DNA from: Roseibium aestuarii
Lineage (GTDB): Bacteria > Pseudomonadota > Alphaproteobacteria > Rhizobiales > Stappiaceae
Assembly: GCF_008477545.1 (NCBI RefSeq)
Contig: NZ_VORA01000002.1
Location: 124,001 to 188,000 of the forward strand
Length of the DNA stretch: 64,000 nt
Reading direction: 5' to 3'
A program made the position numbers and the translations under genes. Shown here one piece after another: positions 8,065 to 17,538 of this stretch. The number at the start of each line of letters is the position of its first letter. The stretch's first letter is position 1. The notes beneath the pieces were generated by a model. It did no database searches, had not been told where the DNA came from, and was given only the letters and a program-made list of their open reading frames with translations.

Positions 8065-9246
8065 CTAGGCCGCGCTCGCCGCAGCGATCTGGCCGCGAAC
8101 GGCCTGACGCAGATAGGCCCGCGCCTCCGCCCGCGACACGTCGAGGGCAAAGCTGCGCAGGAAGCCCAGAATATCGCCGTTTTCGCCCAGCGCCTCGTCC
8201 TGCAACTCGCTGGTCAGGGTTTCGGTCAGCTCGCGCGCCTGACGCAGCGCCAGATCCGAGGCCGGCGTCCCGCCGAGATCCTTCAGCGCCCAGAGCGCCA
8301 ACTGGAAGGTCTGATGCGCCCGCACCGGAACCCCGGCCTTGCGCAGCAGGGCGCGCAGCTGGGCACCGCCCTCGCCGCCCAGAACCCGCTCGACCCGCTC
8401 GACCGGCAGATCCGTCAGCCGGGAAAGCATGCGCGTGACAAGCCGCATGCGGCCGCAGCACAGGGCCCGCAGCAGAAGCCGGGTGGTCAGACGGCCGTTC
8501 CTGCGCAGATGCTCGATGAGGGACTCTAGATCGCTGTCGCTTGCCGCCTCCGCCACCTGCAGGGCAACCCGGTCGGAAGTTTCTTCCTCCACACCGGCGG
8601 GAAGACGGGACACCAGCCCGTCGCCCTTGGTCTCATCCGCCGGCGACAGGCATCCGGCAACCTGCTCCAGCAGGCGCAGCACGAGAAGATCATAGCGATG
8701 GGTGACGGTCAGGTCGCCACGAGCCAGAAGCCGCTCGCGCACGCTCGAGACGCCGCCGAAGCGGCTCGCAAGACGGCGCAGGGTGCCGGGGACCAGCCGC
8801 GCGCCCGCATTGTCGAGCAGCGCCGCGCAGGCCTCCGGTCCGGCAATCTCCGCGATGGCAGCCGACAGGGCCGGTGACAGCTCGGCGCGCGACGCAATGG
8901 CCACCTGCCGCTCGGTGCTGTCCTCTCCCAGCGCGACGATCAGATCGCCGTCGCCCAGCAGCGGCGACTGGCGCAGCAGCGGCAGGGCAGCCTCGTCCTC
9001 GGCCTGAAGCAGGCCGAAGAGCACCGCCCTCGGGGTCCTGTCGCTGGCGGCAAAGGTCTCGCCGAGCCCCTGACGCACGGCAGCGCAAGGATCATCCAGC
9101 AACACGATCAGCGCAGCCCGCACTTCTTCCCGCTGGGCAGCGTCCAGCGGAGACTGGAGCCACACACGCGCCAGAACCCGCGCGGAGTCTGCCCTCGGGC
9201 CGTCTTCGGCGGTCTGCAACCAGGTCAGGTATTGCGGAATAAGCAT
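8065..9246 (-). CDS. DUF2336 domain-containing protein
   Basis: A 393-residue protein of the alphaproteobacterial DUF2336 family, built from HEAT-like helical repeats (short alternating Leu/Ala-rich helices, with arginine-rich turns). No catalytic motif is visible. In other alphaproteobacteria members often sit among cell-cycle, chemotaxis or flagellar genes, but the function is unknown. It lies in line with the lytic transglycosylase gene upstream (140 bp apart, same strand), and has its own CtrA-like half-consensus box at 9297-9311. Confidence 0.75.
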   Translation of the reverse strand: MLIPQYLTWLQTAEDGPRADSARVLARVWLQSPLDAAQREEVRAALIVLLDDPCAAVRQGLGETFAASDRTPRAVLFGLLQAEDEAALPLLRQSPLLGDGDLIVALGEDSTERQVAIASRAELSPALSAAIAEIAGPEACAALLDNAGARLVPGTLRRLASRFGGVSSVRERLLARGDLTVTHRYDLLVLRLLEQVAGCLSPADETKGDGLVSRLPAGVEEETSDRVALQVAEAASDSDLESLIEHLRRNGRLTTRLLLRALCCGRMRLVTRMLSRLTDLPVERVERVLGGEGGAQLRALLRKAGVPVRAHQTFQLALWALKDLGGTPASDLALRQARELTETLTSELQDEALGENGDILGFLRSFALDVSRAEARAYLRQAVRGQIAAASAA

Positions 9247-9296
9247 GGCGAGGCGACATCAATCCTTGTTCTTGAAACAAGGGTGACATCAAACCC

Positions 9297-9311
9297 TTAA
9301 CGTTCAGTTCA
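9297..9311 (-). promoter_or_regulatory. CtrA-like box (one mismatch) upstream of DUF2336 gene
   Basis: TTAA-N7-TTCA at 9297-9311, one base away from the CtrA full site TTAA-N7-TTAA, 51-65 bp upstream of the DUF2336 start at 9246. The distance suits a -35 region activator site. Pattern match only. Confidence 0.4.
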
Positions 9312-9385
9312 CCATAAATTTCACGAGGGGATCGTGCGGGACGAGGGCCCGGAAACCCGGCAACTGAGCGCGGAAAGCGGCAGGA

Positions 9386-10414
9386 TCAGACCGGCGGGCG
9401 CAGGTCTTTCTGCTCTTCGTCGAGGCGATAGTTGAGGAACTTGGTCAGGTCGAGCGGACCGTCTCCGAGGCGCTGGGGCTGCGGATCGGCAGCCGCCATC
9501 TCCTGCGCTGCGACCTTGGAAGCCGAAGCGCTGAGCCGGGTGAAAAGCGGCGCCTCTTCCGTCGCTGCATAGGCGGAGGCGAAGCTGCTCGCAAGCCGGC
9601 TTTCCGAACTGGACACCGAGTTGCGGAACAGGGCCTCGAACGGATTGTTGCTCTGGGTCGCCTGGAAGGCACTCACCACCCGCTGCGTCGCCTCGTCGAT
9701 GGAGGCCCCGAGCTCGGCAGTCTCCTGCGTTGCTCCGGTGGCTGCCATCGGTGCGACCGCGCGGCTCTTCTCAAGTCCCGCCACCTGCACCAGCTGCGTT
9801 GCCACATCATGCTTGGAGGTAATCTCCGCATAGACTTCATTGGCGCTGCGTGCGGAGCCATCCCGGTTGAAGAAGATCGCCTTGTTCGCCCGCGCCTGGG
9901 TCGGGAAAAGATCTGCCGCCGTCTGCCCACCGTTCTGCTCGGTGGCCTGGATCAGCCGCGATGCGCCGCTCGCCCCGAGGAAATGCGCCATGTAGAGCTC
10001 GCCCTCGGTCGCGTTGCGGCCGAGCTTGGACGACAGGGTCTGGGCATTCTTCTGGGTCAGGGCCCCGGCCATCAGGGCGGAGATTTCCGGATCCTTGCGC
10101 AGGTCAAGGATCTCTCTGCGCGCCTGCGGATCGGAGACCGTGTATTTGCCATTGCGCGTCCGGGAGATCTGGTCCGCATACTGGCCGAGCCCGAGCTCCT
10201 TGCCAGATTCCTTCATGGTCTCCAGCCAGGTGCTCTCGATGAACTGGAACAGTCCGGTCGCGGAAGAGGTCTTGGCCTTGGCGGTCGGCTCGAGGGACGA
10301 TTCGCGCATGGCCGTCTTGACGAGATAGTCGAAGGAAGCTCCCGTACTGGTGGAAGCTGTCTGGAATGCCTGCTCGATCCGAGACGCGATCGAGGCAGAG
10401 TCTGCTACACGCAT
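9386..10414 (-). CDS. Lytic transglycosylase domain protein
   Basis: A 342-residue protein with an N-terminal SLT-type lysozyme-like fold. Glu38 in AMRESSLEP is the likely catalytic acid, followed by SSATGLFQFIESTW, the second typical transglycosylase block. Such enzymes cleave peptidoglycan glycan strands. There is no visible signal peptide, so export would need another route, as with flagellar-associated hydrolases; I cannot prove that link. The C-terminal half is Ala/Ser/Gln rich and unassigned. AGAAGGG precedes the ATG. Two CtrA-like boxes lie just upstream. Confidence 0.75.
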   Translation of the reverse strand: MRVADSASIASRIEQAFQTASTSTGASFDYLVKTAMRESSLEPTAKAKTSSATGLFQFIESTWLETMKESGKELGLGQYADQISRTRNGKYTVSDPQARREILDLRKDPEISALMAGALTQKNAQTLSSKLGRNATEGELYMAHFLGASGASRLIQATEQNGGQTAADLFPTQARANKAIFFNRDGSARSANEVYAEITSKHDVATQLVQVAGLEKSRAVAPMAATGATQETAELGASIDEATQRVVSAFQATQSNNPFEALFRNSVSSSESRLASSFASAYAATEEAPLFTRLSASASKVAAQEMAAADPQPQRLGDGPLDLTKFLNYRLDEEQKDLRPPV

Positions 10415-10437
10415 GTCCCTTCTCCTCGATGGAACCG

Positions 10438-10484
10438 TTACCTGTTCGTTAATCTCGCGCTCAGGAGGTTAACAAATGGTTAAC
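10438..10484 (-). promoter_or_regulatory. Two CtrA-like boxes upstream of the transglycosylase gene
   Basis: A perfect TTAA-N7-TTAAC site lies at 10469-10484 (TTAACAAATGGTTAAC), and a one-mismatch site TTAC-N7-TTAA at 10438-10452. They sit 24-70 bp upstream of the start codon at 10414. TTAA-N7-TTAA(C) is the established full CtrA recognition sequence in Caulobacter and other alphaproteobacteria. Two in tandem are unlikely by chance in 65% GC DNA. Binding is inferred. Confidence 0.6.
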
Positions 10485-10683
10485 GCGGATCTCTGATCCC
10501 CTGCCTTCGGTAAGATTTCGCGCGCGGCACAAGGGGAAAGCGCCCTGACTGGCCCGTGACTTGGCGAAAACAGAAGGGCCGCTGGCGAGGGTCTCCGCCA
10601 GCGGCCCGGGATCTTGCAGTTTGCGAAAGGCAGGAAGGGGCAGACAGTCCCCTCGCCCGGAGATTCGCCGCCAGCAGCGCGCC

Positions 10684-11286
10684 TCAGGCGCCCGGACGTG
10701 CCAGCTGGAAGACCTCGTCCACCACCGCATAGTCCATGTAGCCCAGCCGCGAGAGGGCCCGCACGCGGGTGACGTCGAAACGTCCGTCCACGATCGCCTC
10801 TTCCGCGATATGCACGCCCACGACCTGACCGAAGACCACCCAGGAATTCGTGTCCTTGCCGTCCAGATCGTTCAGGCGGCGGGTGAAGAGATGCTTGCAC
10901 TCCAGCGCCGCATAGGCCTTGGCCACCCGCGATGCCTTCACCAGCAAGGACGGCGCGGTGATGAGGCCGGCGCGCTCGAACTCGCTCTCCCCATGGGCAA
11001 GAGGCGCGGAACTCGCGTTCATCTCCGCCGAAAGATCATGGCTGGCAAAGTTGCAGACGAACTCGCCGGTCGCATCCACGTTCGACACCGTGTCCTTGTA
11101 GCCGGAAGAGGCGAACATCACCGTCGGCGGGGCATCGCTCACCGCATTGAAGAAGCTGTAGGGCGCCAGATTTGGCCGCCCCTCCCCGTCCAGCGTGGAG
11201 ATCCAGCCGATGGGGCGCGGGCTGACGATGGCCTTGAACGGATTGTGCGGCAGGCCGTGATCATTGGCTTCGGTCGTGTAGAACAT
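10684..11286 (-). CDS. Flavin reductase-like / FMN-binding split-barrel protein
   Basis: A 200-residue protein of the flavin reductase (DIM6/NTAB, PF01613) split-barrel family. Visible family features are SPRPIGWIST near the N-terminus, NLAPYSFFNAVS, and VCNFASHDLS. Members bind FMN and act as NAD(P)H:flavin oxidoreductases or as flavoproteins of unknown substrate. It lies 6 bp downstream of a nitroreductase gene on the same strand, so the two are probably co-transcribed and may handle the same kind of small oxidised substrate. Confidence 0.85.
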   Translation of the reverse strand: MFYTTEANDHGLPHNPFKAIVSPRPIGWISTLDGEGRPNLAPYSFFNAVSDAPPTVMFASSGYKDTVSNVDATGEFVCNFASHDLSAEMNASSAPLAHGESEFERAGLITAPSLLVKASRVAKAYAALECKHLFTRRLNDLDGKDTNSWVVFGQVVGVHIAEEAIVDGRFDVTRVRALSRLGYMDYAVVDEVFQLARPGA

Positions 11287-11292
11287 GGGAAC

Positions 11293-11886
11293 TTATCCTT
11301 CCTGCCAGTCGCTGACGATATCTTCCAGCGCCGGGCGCGGACGTTCAAACGGAGCCTGGGTCGGCGTGCCGATATGGACGAAACCGGCGAAGCGCTCGCC
11401 CTCGCCCGCTCCCAGGTAGCGGGCAGCGTCCTCGTCGAAACAGTACCATTCGCTCAACCACTGGGCCGCAAAGCCGCTGGCGGCGGCCGCGTTGACCAGG
11501 TTCATGGCCGAGGCCCCCACGGAGAGCTCCTGCTCCCACACCGGGATCTTGGGATGAAGGGCCGCCTTGGACACCACGCCAATGACGATCGGAGCACGGG
11601 TAAAGCGGGTCAGCTCCTGCTCGCGCTGTGCATCGCCCCCCACGGTGCCGCGGGCCTCGGCGATCTCCAGAAGCTTTGCGCCGATGCGGGTGCGCGCCTC
11701 GCCCCGGTAGACGATGAAGCGCCAGGGCGCCAGCTTGCCGTGATCCGGCACGCGGGAGGCAACGGTGAGAATGGCATTGAGATCGGCCTCGCCCGGCCCC
11801 GGTTCACTCATGGTGACGCAAGGGTGGGACCGCCGGGAAAGCAGGAAGTCGAGCGCGGCCTGATGGCGCGGAGCGAATTCGGACAT
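11293..11886 (-). CDS. Nitroreductase family protein (YdjA-like)
   Basis: A 197-residue FMN-dependent nitroreductase. The FMN-binding Arg/Ser stretch near the start (FLLSRRSHPC) and the VPDHGKLAPWRFIVYRG segment are typical of the YdjA subfamily, which reduces nitro compounds or quinones with NAD(P)H. The gene precedes the flavin reductase by 6 bp and is the first gene of the pair. Confidence 0.87.
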   Translation of the reverse strand: MSEFAPRHQAALDFLLSRRSHPCVTMSEPGPGEADLNAILTVASRVPDHGKLAPWRFIVYRGEARTRIGAKLLEIAEARGTVGGDAQREQELTRFTRAPIVIGVVSKAALHPKIPVWEQELSVGASAMNLVNAAAASGFAAQWLSEWYCFDEDAARYLGAGEGERFAGFVHIGTPTQAPFERPRPALEDIVSDWQEG

Positions 11887-12187
11887 GGAGGACAGGACCC
11901 CTTCGGCTGGACGGACGCCGGCTGGACACCGGCGCCCTAGGACTTAAATCAATGGCGAGACTTGTCAACTTCGACAGAAATGTCTTGAATTCGCCCGATT
12001 TTCGGGCACACAACACCAGGTGCTCATGAGGCAGGCTCGTCAGCTTGGGCGAGTCACCCGGACAGGCGCCGTCACGTCCCGCGTGCCCTCGCCGGTCCGA
12101 TCATGTGCCGAGCGCTCCTAACCTGGCCAGACGGCTGCCGAAACGCATGCCGGAGCCGAAACCCGAGACCCGGACCGCCGTGACCCG
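11887..12187. other. Divergent intergenic region with TGTC/GACA half-sites
   Basis: About 300 bp between the nitroreductase and the secreted hypothetical gene. At 11963-11984 three half-sites alternate as TGTC-N6-GACA-N4-TGTC, 77-98 bp upstream of the nitroreductase start; this could be an operator for a redox or MarR-type regulator. The region before 12188 is full of CCCG-type short repeats with no clear promoter. No gene is supportable here. Confidence 0.35.
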
Positions 12188-13321
12188 ATGACCCGAAGCC
12201 CCGCCTCGCCCCGGACCCAGACGCAGGCCCCGTCACTGGCCCCGTCCCGCCACCCGGCGCCGGACGATGGCCTGCGGATCCTCGCGCGCTGGTGCGGCTC
12301 GACGGCGATGGCCGCTCTCCTCACCGCCACCGCCTGCTTGCCGGCCCGCGCCGAAGGCGAGTTCACGGCTGCCGTGCCCCGGCCCAAGCCCTCGGCAGAG
12401 GAAAGCGTCGACCTCACGCCGCAGGATCCGATCGAGAACCTTCTGGACCGTGAGCCCAAGCCGCTCTTTTCCAACACCCTGATCCCCTACGCCCCGGCCG
12501 TGCGCAGCCTGCCCGGCGGAACGCTGGAAGTGCAGCAGGGTGCGCTTTACCTGACCGCCCGCCTGACCGAGGACAGCCCGCCCCTGCCCAGCGGCGTGAT
12601 GTGGCGCATCTATTCGGAAACTTCCAGCGACGACGGACGTCTGGAGCTGGTGGCTCAGGCAGAAGGCGGCGACGCGGAATTCCGCCTCGATCCGGGCGCC
12701 TATCTCATCCACACCGCCTATGGCTATGCCACGCGCACCAACCGGATCGTCATCGGCCGCGAGGCCAAGCCCAAGGAAGTGATCCTGAACGCCGGCGGCG
12801 TGCTGCTGAGCGCGTCCTCGGAACACGACACGCCCCTGACCTCGGCGCCCCTGAGCTTCGACATCTACGGCTCGGACTTCAACGAGCGCGGCGAGCGCAA
12901 CCTCGTGGCCCGCGACGTGCACCCCGGCAAGATCATCCGCCTGGCCGCCGACACCTACCACATCGTCTCCCGCTACGGCGACATCAACGCCATCGTGCGC
13001 GCCAACGTGCAGGTTCTGCCCGGCAAGCTGACCGAAGCCCGCATCTATCACCAGGCCGCCGACATCACGCTGAAGCTCGTCAACGCGCCCGGCGGCGAGG
13101 CCATCGCCAACACCTCCTGGACCGTGTTGAACACCGGCGGCGACGTGGTGGTGGAAGCCTCCGGCGCCTTCCCGGACTTTGTCCTGGCGGCCGGCGACTA
13201 CGAGGTCATCGCCCGCAACAACGGCGAGATCTATCGCAGCGATTTCTCCGTGAAGGATGGCGAGGACCGGGAAGTCGAAGTGGTGACCGCCAGCGCCCTG
13301 AGCCGGGCGGCCAGCGACTGA
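12188..13321 (+). CDS. Secreted hypothetical protein with beta-rich modules
   Basis: A 377-residue protein I do not recognise by name. It has an N-terminal region with a hydrophobic stretch at about 37-52 ending ARA, consistent with a signal peptide preceded by an unusually long, Pro/Ser/Gln-rich lead; a start further in (Met40 region) is possible but lacks an ATG with a good ribosome site. The body shows at least three similar modules, each with a Tyr/Arg-Tyr pattern (DPGAYLIHTAYGYAT, AADTYHIVSRYGDIN, AAGDYEVIARNNGEI) spaced about 80-110 residues, suggesting repeated beta-sandwich domains in the periplasm. Conserved-looking across Hyphomicrobiales, but function unknown. Confidence 0.7.
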   Translation: MTRSPASPRTQTQAPSLAPSRHPAPDDGLRILARWCGSTAMAALLTATACLPARAEGEFTAAVPRPKPSAEESVDLTPQDPIENLLDREPKPLFSNTLIPYAPAVRSLPGGTLEVQQGALYLTARLTEDSPPLPSGVMWRIYSETSSDDGRLELVAQAEGGDAEFRLDPGAYLIHTAYGYATRTNRIVIGREAKPKEVILNAGGVLLSASSEHDTPLTSAPLSFDIYGSDFNERGERNLVARDVHPGKIIRLAADTYHIVSRYGDINAIVRANVQVLPGKLTEARIYHQAADITLKLVNAPGGEAIANTSWTVLNTGGDVVVEASGAFPDFVLAAGDYEVIARNNGEIYRSDFSVKDGEDREVEVVTASALSRAASD

Positions 13322-13355
13322 TCATTCGATGGCGCGAAATAGAGCCTGACGCCGA

Positions 13356-14183
13356 TCAGGCCAGCGGATCGCTGCCAGCAAGTCGCATCACCTGACCCTG
13401 CAGGTAATCCATGACTTCCTTCTGGTCCCGGAAGCCGGCAAGCGTCTCGTAAGGGATGGGCACGCCCGCCCGGGTGGTGATGGCCGAACCGAGCAGCCTG
13501 CGGAACTCGCGCACCAGAAGCGACAGGCGCAGGGTGAGCGAGAACCCGGACACCAGGTGGAACAGCCACGAGTTCTGGCCGTGGAAATAGATCGGCAGGA
13601 CCGTTGCCCGCGACGAGCGGATCATCTTCGCCGTGAAGGTCTTCCACGGCAGTTCCTCCGCCCGGCCGAAGGGCTTGCGGGCGGTCGCCACCCCTCCGCC
13701 CGGGAACACCACCACCGTGCCCCCGGCGGCCAGAAGCTCCAGCGCTTGCCTCCGGGTCTGCATGTTGGTCTTCAGCGCGTCTTTCGTTTCCTCGAAATCG
13801 ACGGGAAGCGAGAAGGGCCGCACTTCCGGCACCTTCAGCAGCTCGTTGTTGATGAGGATCTTGAAGGGGCGCCCCAGCTGCTCGGCAAGCGACAGGATCG
13901 CCAGCCCGTCGCCGATGCCATAAGGGTGGTTGGCGATGATCACCAGCGGGCCCTGCGGAAGGTCGCGCGGCGGCCAGGCATCCGCCTCCAGCGCCACGTT
14001 CAGATTGATCAGCCCCAGAAGATCCCCCCAGATGGTCGGGGACGTGCCGACGAAGCTCTCCCGCCACAGCGCGTAGGTCTTCAGCAGCTGGCGCCGGCCG
14101 GACAGCCCCTCGATGGCCCGGATGACGACCCGCTTCAACAGCGGGTGATCCGGATTTGCATAGCTGAATTCCGCGTGGTCCAA
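13356..14183 (-). CDS. PlsC-like acyltransferase
   Basis: A 275-residue protein of the lysophospholipid acyltransferase (PlsC) family. The catalytic motif is NHPYGIGD at 85-92, i.e. His86-X5-Asp92, the spacing used by the OlsA/hemolysin-like branch rather than the H-X4-D of PlsC. The usual FPEG motif is replaced by FPGGG near 160. It probably acylates a lysolipid or ornithine-lipid precursor at the inner membrane, but the acceptor cannot be read. It stands alone between convergent and same-strand neighbours, about 230 bp from the thrS terminator. Confidence 0.75.
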   Translation of the reverse strand: MDHAEFSYANPDHPLLKRVVIRAIEGLSGRRQLLKTYALWRESFVGTSPTIWGDLLGLINLNVALEADAWPPRDLPQGPLVIIANHPYGIGDGLAILSLAEQLGRPFKILINNELLKVPEVRPFSLPVDFEETKDALKTNMQTRRQALELLAAGGTVVVFPGGGVATARKPFGRAEELPWKTFTAKMIRSSRATVLPIYFHGQNSWLFHLVSGFSLTLRLSLLVREFRRLLGSAITTRAGVPIPYETLAGFRDQKEVMDYLQGQVMRLAGSDPLA

Positions 14184-14377
14184 GGCAGTCTCTCCCGCGA
14201 CCGGATCTGAGCAGGCAAATAATCGCCAGCCATAGCCCGCAATTCATTGCCGTTTCGTGACACCCGGCGCAACCCCGCACAAATACACCCCCGCCCCTCG
14301 TCCGGCCGGGACGACGGAGGGGTATGGGCGGTCTGAGGTCTCCCGGCAGCGAAGACCAGCCCTCCCCCCACCAGACG

Positions 14378-14407
14378 AAAAAAGCCCGGGCACACGGCCC
14401 GGGCTTT
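14378..14407 (-). terminator. Intrinsic terminator of thrS
   Basis: Perfect 8-bp inverted repeat GCCCGGGC (14384-14391 and 14397-14404) with a 5-base loop. On the minus strand it is followed by a run of six T, 35-60 bp after the thrS stop codon. Confidence 0.85.
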
Positions 14408-14440
14408 CTCATCTTTCAACGATCGCTCAGCGCGAGAGGA

Positions 14441-16426
14441 TCACTTCAGGTCCGGCGCGATGGCCTCTTCCACGAAGGCGGCGATCGCGTCGTCCAGGGT
14501 CATGGACGTCTGGTCCTTGGACCCGAGGCGACGCACGTTCACCGTGCGCTCTTCCGCTTCGCGCTTGCCGCAGACGACGATGACCGGAACCTTGGCCAGC
14601 GAATGCTCGCGGACCTTGTAGTTGATCTTCTCGTTGCGGAAGTCGGTCTCCACGGAGAGACCGGCCGCCTTGAGCTTCTCAGCCACTTCGCGGCCATAGT
14701 CATCCGCATCCGAGGTAATCGTGGCGACCACGACCTGCAGCGGCGCGAGCCACAGCGGGAAGTGCCCGGCGAAGTTCTCGATCAGAATGCCGAGGAACCG
14801 TTCCATGGAGCCGCAGATGGCGCGGTGGATCATGACCGGGGTCTTCTTTTCCCCGTCCTTGTCCACGTAGAAGGCGCCGAAGCGTTCCGGCAGGTTGAAG
14901 TCCACCTGGGTGGTGCCGCACTGCCAGTCACGGCCGATGGCATCCTTCAGGGTGTATTCGAACTTCGGCCCGTAGAAAGCACCTTCGCCCGGCAGAATGT
15001 CGGTCTTCACCCGGCCACCCGAGCGTTCCTCGATCTGCTTCAGAACCCGGCCCATCACCTCTTCGGCGTGATCCCAGAGCTCGTCGGATCCGACGCGCTT
15101 TTCCGGACGGGTCGACAGCTTGACCACGATCTGCTCGAAGCCGAAATGCTCGTAGACCGAGAGGATCAGATCGTTGATCTTCAGGCACTCTTCGGCCATC
15201 TGCTCTTCGGTGCAGAAGATGTGGGCGTCATCCTGGGTGAAGCCGCGCACGCGCATCAGCCCGTGCATGGCCCCCGAGGGCTCATAGCGGTGCACCATGC
15301 CGAATTCGGCAAGGCGCAAAGGCAGATCGCGGTAGGACTTCAGCCCGTGCTTGAAGATCTGCACGTGACCCGGGCAGTTCATCGGCTTGAGCGCGAAGAC
15401 GCGGGTGTCCTCGGCTTCCGTGTCCGCGCACTGGACGGAGAACATGTTCTCCTTGTACCAGCCCCAGTGACCGGAGGTCTCCCACAGGGAGGTGTCGAGC
15501 ACCTGCGGCGCGTTCACCTCGTCGTAGTCGGCCGCCAGACGCCGGCGCATGTAGGCGGTCAGCTTCTGGAACAGGCTCCAGCCCTTGGCATGCCAGAACA
15601 CGACGCCCGGACCTTCTTCCTGGAAGTGGAAGAGATCCATCTCGCGGCCGAGCTTGCGGTGATCGCGCTTCTCGGCTTCCTCCAGCATGTGGAGATAGCC
15701 CTTGAGATCCGCGTCATTGGCCCAGGCGGTGGCATAGATGCGGGTCAGCATCTCGTTGTTGCTGTCCCCGCGCCAATAGGCGCCGGCCACCTTCATCAGC
15801 TTGAAGCTGTCGCCGATCTGGCGGGTGTTGGTCATGTGCGGACCACGGCAGAGATCGAGCCACTCGCCCTGCTTGTAGATCTTCAGCGACTGGTCTTCCG
15901 GAATGGCGTCGACCAGCTCGACCTTGTAGGCCTCGCCCTTGGCGGCGAAATAGGCCTTGGCCTCGTCGCGCGACCAGATTTCCTTGGTGAAGGCCGCCCC
16001 GCGCGCAATGATCTCGCGCATCTTCTTCTCGATGACCGGCAGGTCATCGGGCGTGAAGGGCCAGTCCTTGCCCGCGTCGGCAGAACCTTCCGGGTGAACG
16101 CGCTTGAAGTCGTAGTAGAAGCCGTTCTCGATCACCGGGCCGATGGTCACCTGGGTGCCCGGCCACAGATCCTGCACGGCCTCCGCCATCACGTGGGCGG
16201 CGTCGTGGCGGATCAGCTCCAGCGCCCGCGGATCGTCACGGGTGACGATCTCTATGCGCGCATCCGCGTCGATCGGATCGGAAAGGTCCTTGAGTTCCCC
16301 GTCGAGGGTCATCGCCACGGCCTTCTTGGCCAGCGACTTGGAAATGCCCTCGGCCACCGCGGCACCGGTGGTGCCAACAGCGATCTCGCGCACGGAATTA
16401 TCGGGGAAGGTCAGTTGAACGGTCAT
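14441..16426 (-). CDS. thrS: Threonyl-tRNA synthetase
   Basis: A 661-residue class II aminoacyl-tRNA synthetase that charges tRNA-Thr. An N-terminal TGS domain (about 1-63) is followed by the editing domain with [10 protein letters not shown], the catalytic core with [13 protein letters not shown] and [12 protein letters not shown], and a C-terminal anticodon-binding domain. Cys, His and His expected to bind zinc are present in the core. The ATG at 16426 has GGAG seven bases upstream; the frame continues to a GTG at 16444 whose ribosome site would have no spacing, so the shorter form is preferred. No T-box precedes it. Confidence 0.96.
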   Translation of the reverse strand: MTVQLTFPDNSVREIAVGTTGAAVAEGISKSLAKKAVAMTLDGELKDLSDPIDADARIEIVTRDDPRALELIRHDAAHVMAEAVQDLWPGTQVTIGPVIENGFYYDFKRVHPEGSADAGKDWPFTPDDLPVIEKKMREIIARGAAFTKEIWSRDEAKAYFAAKGEAYKVELVDAIPEDQSLKIYKQGEWLDLCRGPHMTNTRQIGDSFKLMKVAGAYWRGDSNNEMLTRIYATAWANDADLKGYLHMLEEAEKRDHRKLGREMDLFHFQEEGPGVVFWHAKGWSLFQKLTAYMRRRLAADYDEVNAPQVLDTSLWETSGHWGWYKENMFSVQCADTEAEDTRVFALKPMNCPGHVQIFKHGLKSYRDLPLRLAEFGMVHRYEPSGAMHGLMRVRGFTQDDAHIFCTEEQMAEECLKINDLILSVYEHFGFEQIVVKLSTRPEKRVGSDELWDHAEEVMGRVLKQIEERSGGRVKTDILPGEGAFYGPKFEYTLKDAIGRDWQCGTTQVDFNLPERFGAFYVDKDGEKKTPVMIHRAICGSMERFLGILIENFAGHFPLWLAPLQVVVATITSDADDYGREVAEKLKAAGLSVETDFRNEKINYKVREHSLAKVPVIVVCGKREAEERTVNVRRLGSKDQTSMTLDDAIAAFVEEAIAPDLK

Positions 16427-16583
16427 GTCATGTCTCCGGCTCACTCCTGCAAACAGGGCAGGTAAGCATCTGGCAGTTTGAAGATGGGGGAGCTTTAAGG
16501 GATTTGCGCCAGAGGGGCAACCGGCTCATCCCCAACGTTGACCGTGCGGCGAGGCTGTTTCGAGGCAAACGCGCCTTCCGCCC

Positions 16584-17411
16584 TCAGCCGGCAGGTCCTT
16601 TCTCCCACAGGTTCACCCGCGTGCCCCGGTCGATCCTCAGGGCCGCGCGCAGCCCGATGCGGCGCAGGAGCCAGAGCCTGCGTTCGAGCGAGATGCGAGC
16701 GCGCCAGAGCTTCCTGCCGAGCCGGTCCAGAGGAGACATCCGCCGCCGCGCAGGCTGCGATCGGTCACCAATGGAGGTCTCCATGTCCATCCAGCCGACC
16801 GGATAGGGCAGGATCTCGTGCACCTGGCACCCTGTCTTCAGCTGACGACCATAGAGAAGATCAATCGGCTCACGGAAGGTCCTGCTGCTCCTCAGCAGCT
16901 TGGCCGCTCCGTCCCGCGAGACCAGATAGCAAGCGGACCCGAAGGGAGCACGATCAGAGACATAAGCCATGCGCTCATGCACCTGAGCGACCGGCCAGCC
17001 CCGGTAAGGCAGGTGATAGCTGCCCGAGAGCCTGACCAGCTCCCATCCTTCCGGAAAGATCGCGGGATCGCTGATCCACCGGGCGAAATCTGCCGGAAGG
17101 CTGACATCGTCCTCCATGATTACGCCGTAGGGCGCATCGCTGTAGAGCAGGTTCAACAGAGCCTGCCGATGACTGAGGCAGCAGGCGAGCTCGCCGCGCG
17201 AAAGAAAGCGCTGCTCCAGCCCGAACCGCGCCACGCCGAATTCCTCATGGGCCTGCGCGCCAAGCGACTTGCCATCGACCGCCTCGAGAAACTGGAAGGG
17301 CAGCCCAAGCCGGGCCATCTGACGTTCCACGGAGCGCCGACGCTCGACCTGAGAGGGAAAGTTGATAACTTGAATGAAGGGTACAAACACGGTCAAATCA
17401 CTGAAAAACAA
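16584..17411 (-). CDS. Glycosyltransferase family 25 protein
   Basis: A 275-residue GT25 enzyme (LgtB/LpsA type), which adds a galactose-like sugar to lipooligosaccharide core or glycoproteins. Family marks are the N-terminal INFPSQVERR (equivalent of VINL..S.ER), GELACCLSHRQAL, the metal-binding VIMEDDVSL and the GSACYLVSR block. The C-terminal 60 residues are very Arg-rich. The open frame begins at a TTG (17411); a GTG at 17390 gives an N-terminus closer to the family and may be the true start. It is not next to other LPS genes. Confidence 0.8.
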   Translation of the reverse strand: MFFSDLTVFVPFIQVINFPSQVERRRSVERQMARLGLPFQFLEAVDGKSLGAQAHEEFGVARFGLEQRFLSRGELACCLSHRQALLNLLYSDAPYGVIMEDDVSLPADFARWISDPAIFPEGWELVRLSGSYHLPYRGWPVAQVHERMAYVSDRAPFGSACYLVSRDGAAKLLRSSRTFREPIDLLYGRQLKTGCQVHEILPYPVGWMDMETSIGDRSQPARRRMSPLDRLGRKLWRARISLERRLWLLRRIGLRAALRIDRGTRVNLWEKGPAG

Positions 17412-17538
17412 TAATGAAAGAGCTGACCGTTAAAGGCAGGCGGACGACGGCGTCAAGCGCCCCGCCGCCGGAAAATTTTCCGTCGCACACCCACCTGTCG
17501 CACCAATACGACAGGAACAGACCCGTAAAAATGCCCCC

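Noticed and set aside
14324..16465. A 713-codon plus-strand frame opposite thrS
   Set aside because: Antisense to a complete thrS with motifs; no signal of its own.
16427..16583. T-box or threonine attenuator upstream of thrS
   Set aside because: No T-box core or leader peptide; the presence of tRNA-Thr elsewhere in the window is coincidental.
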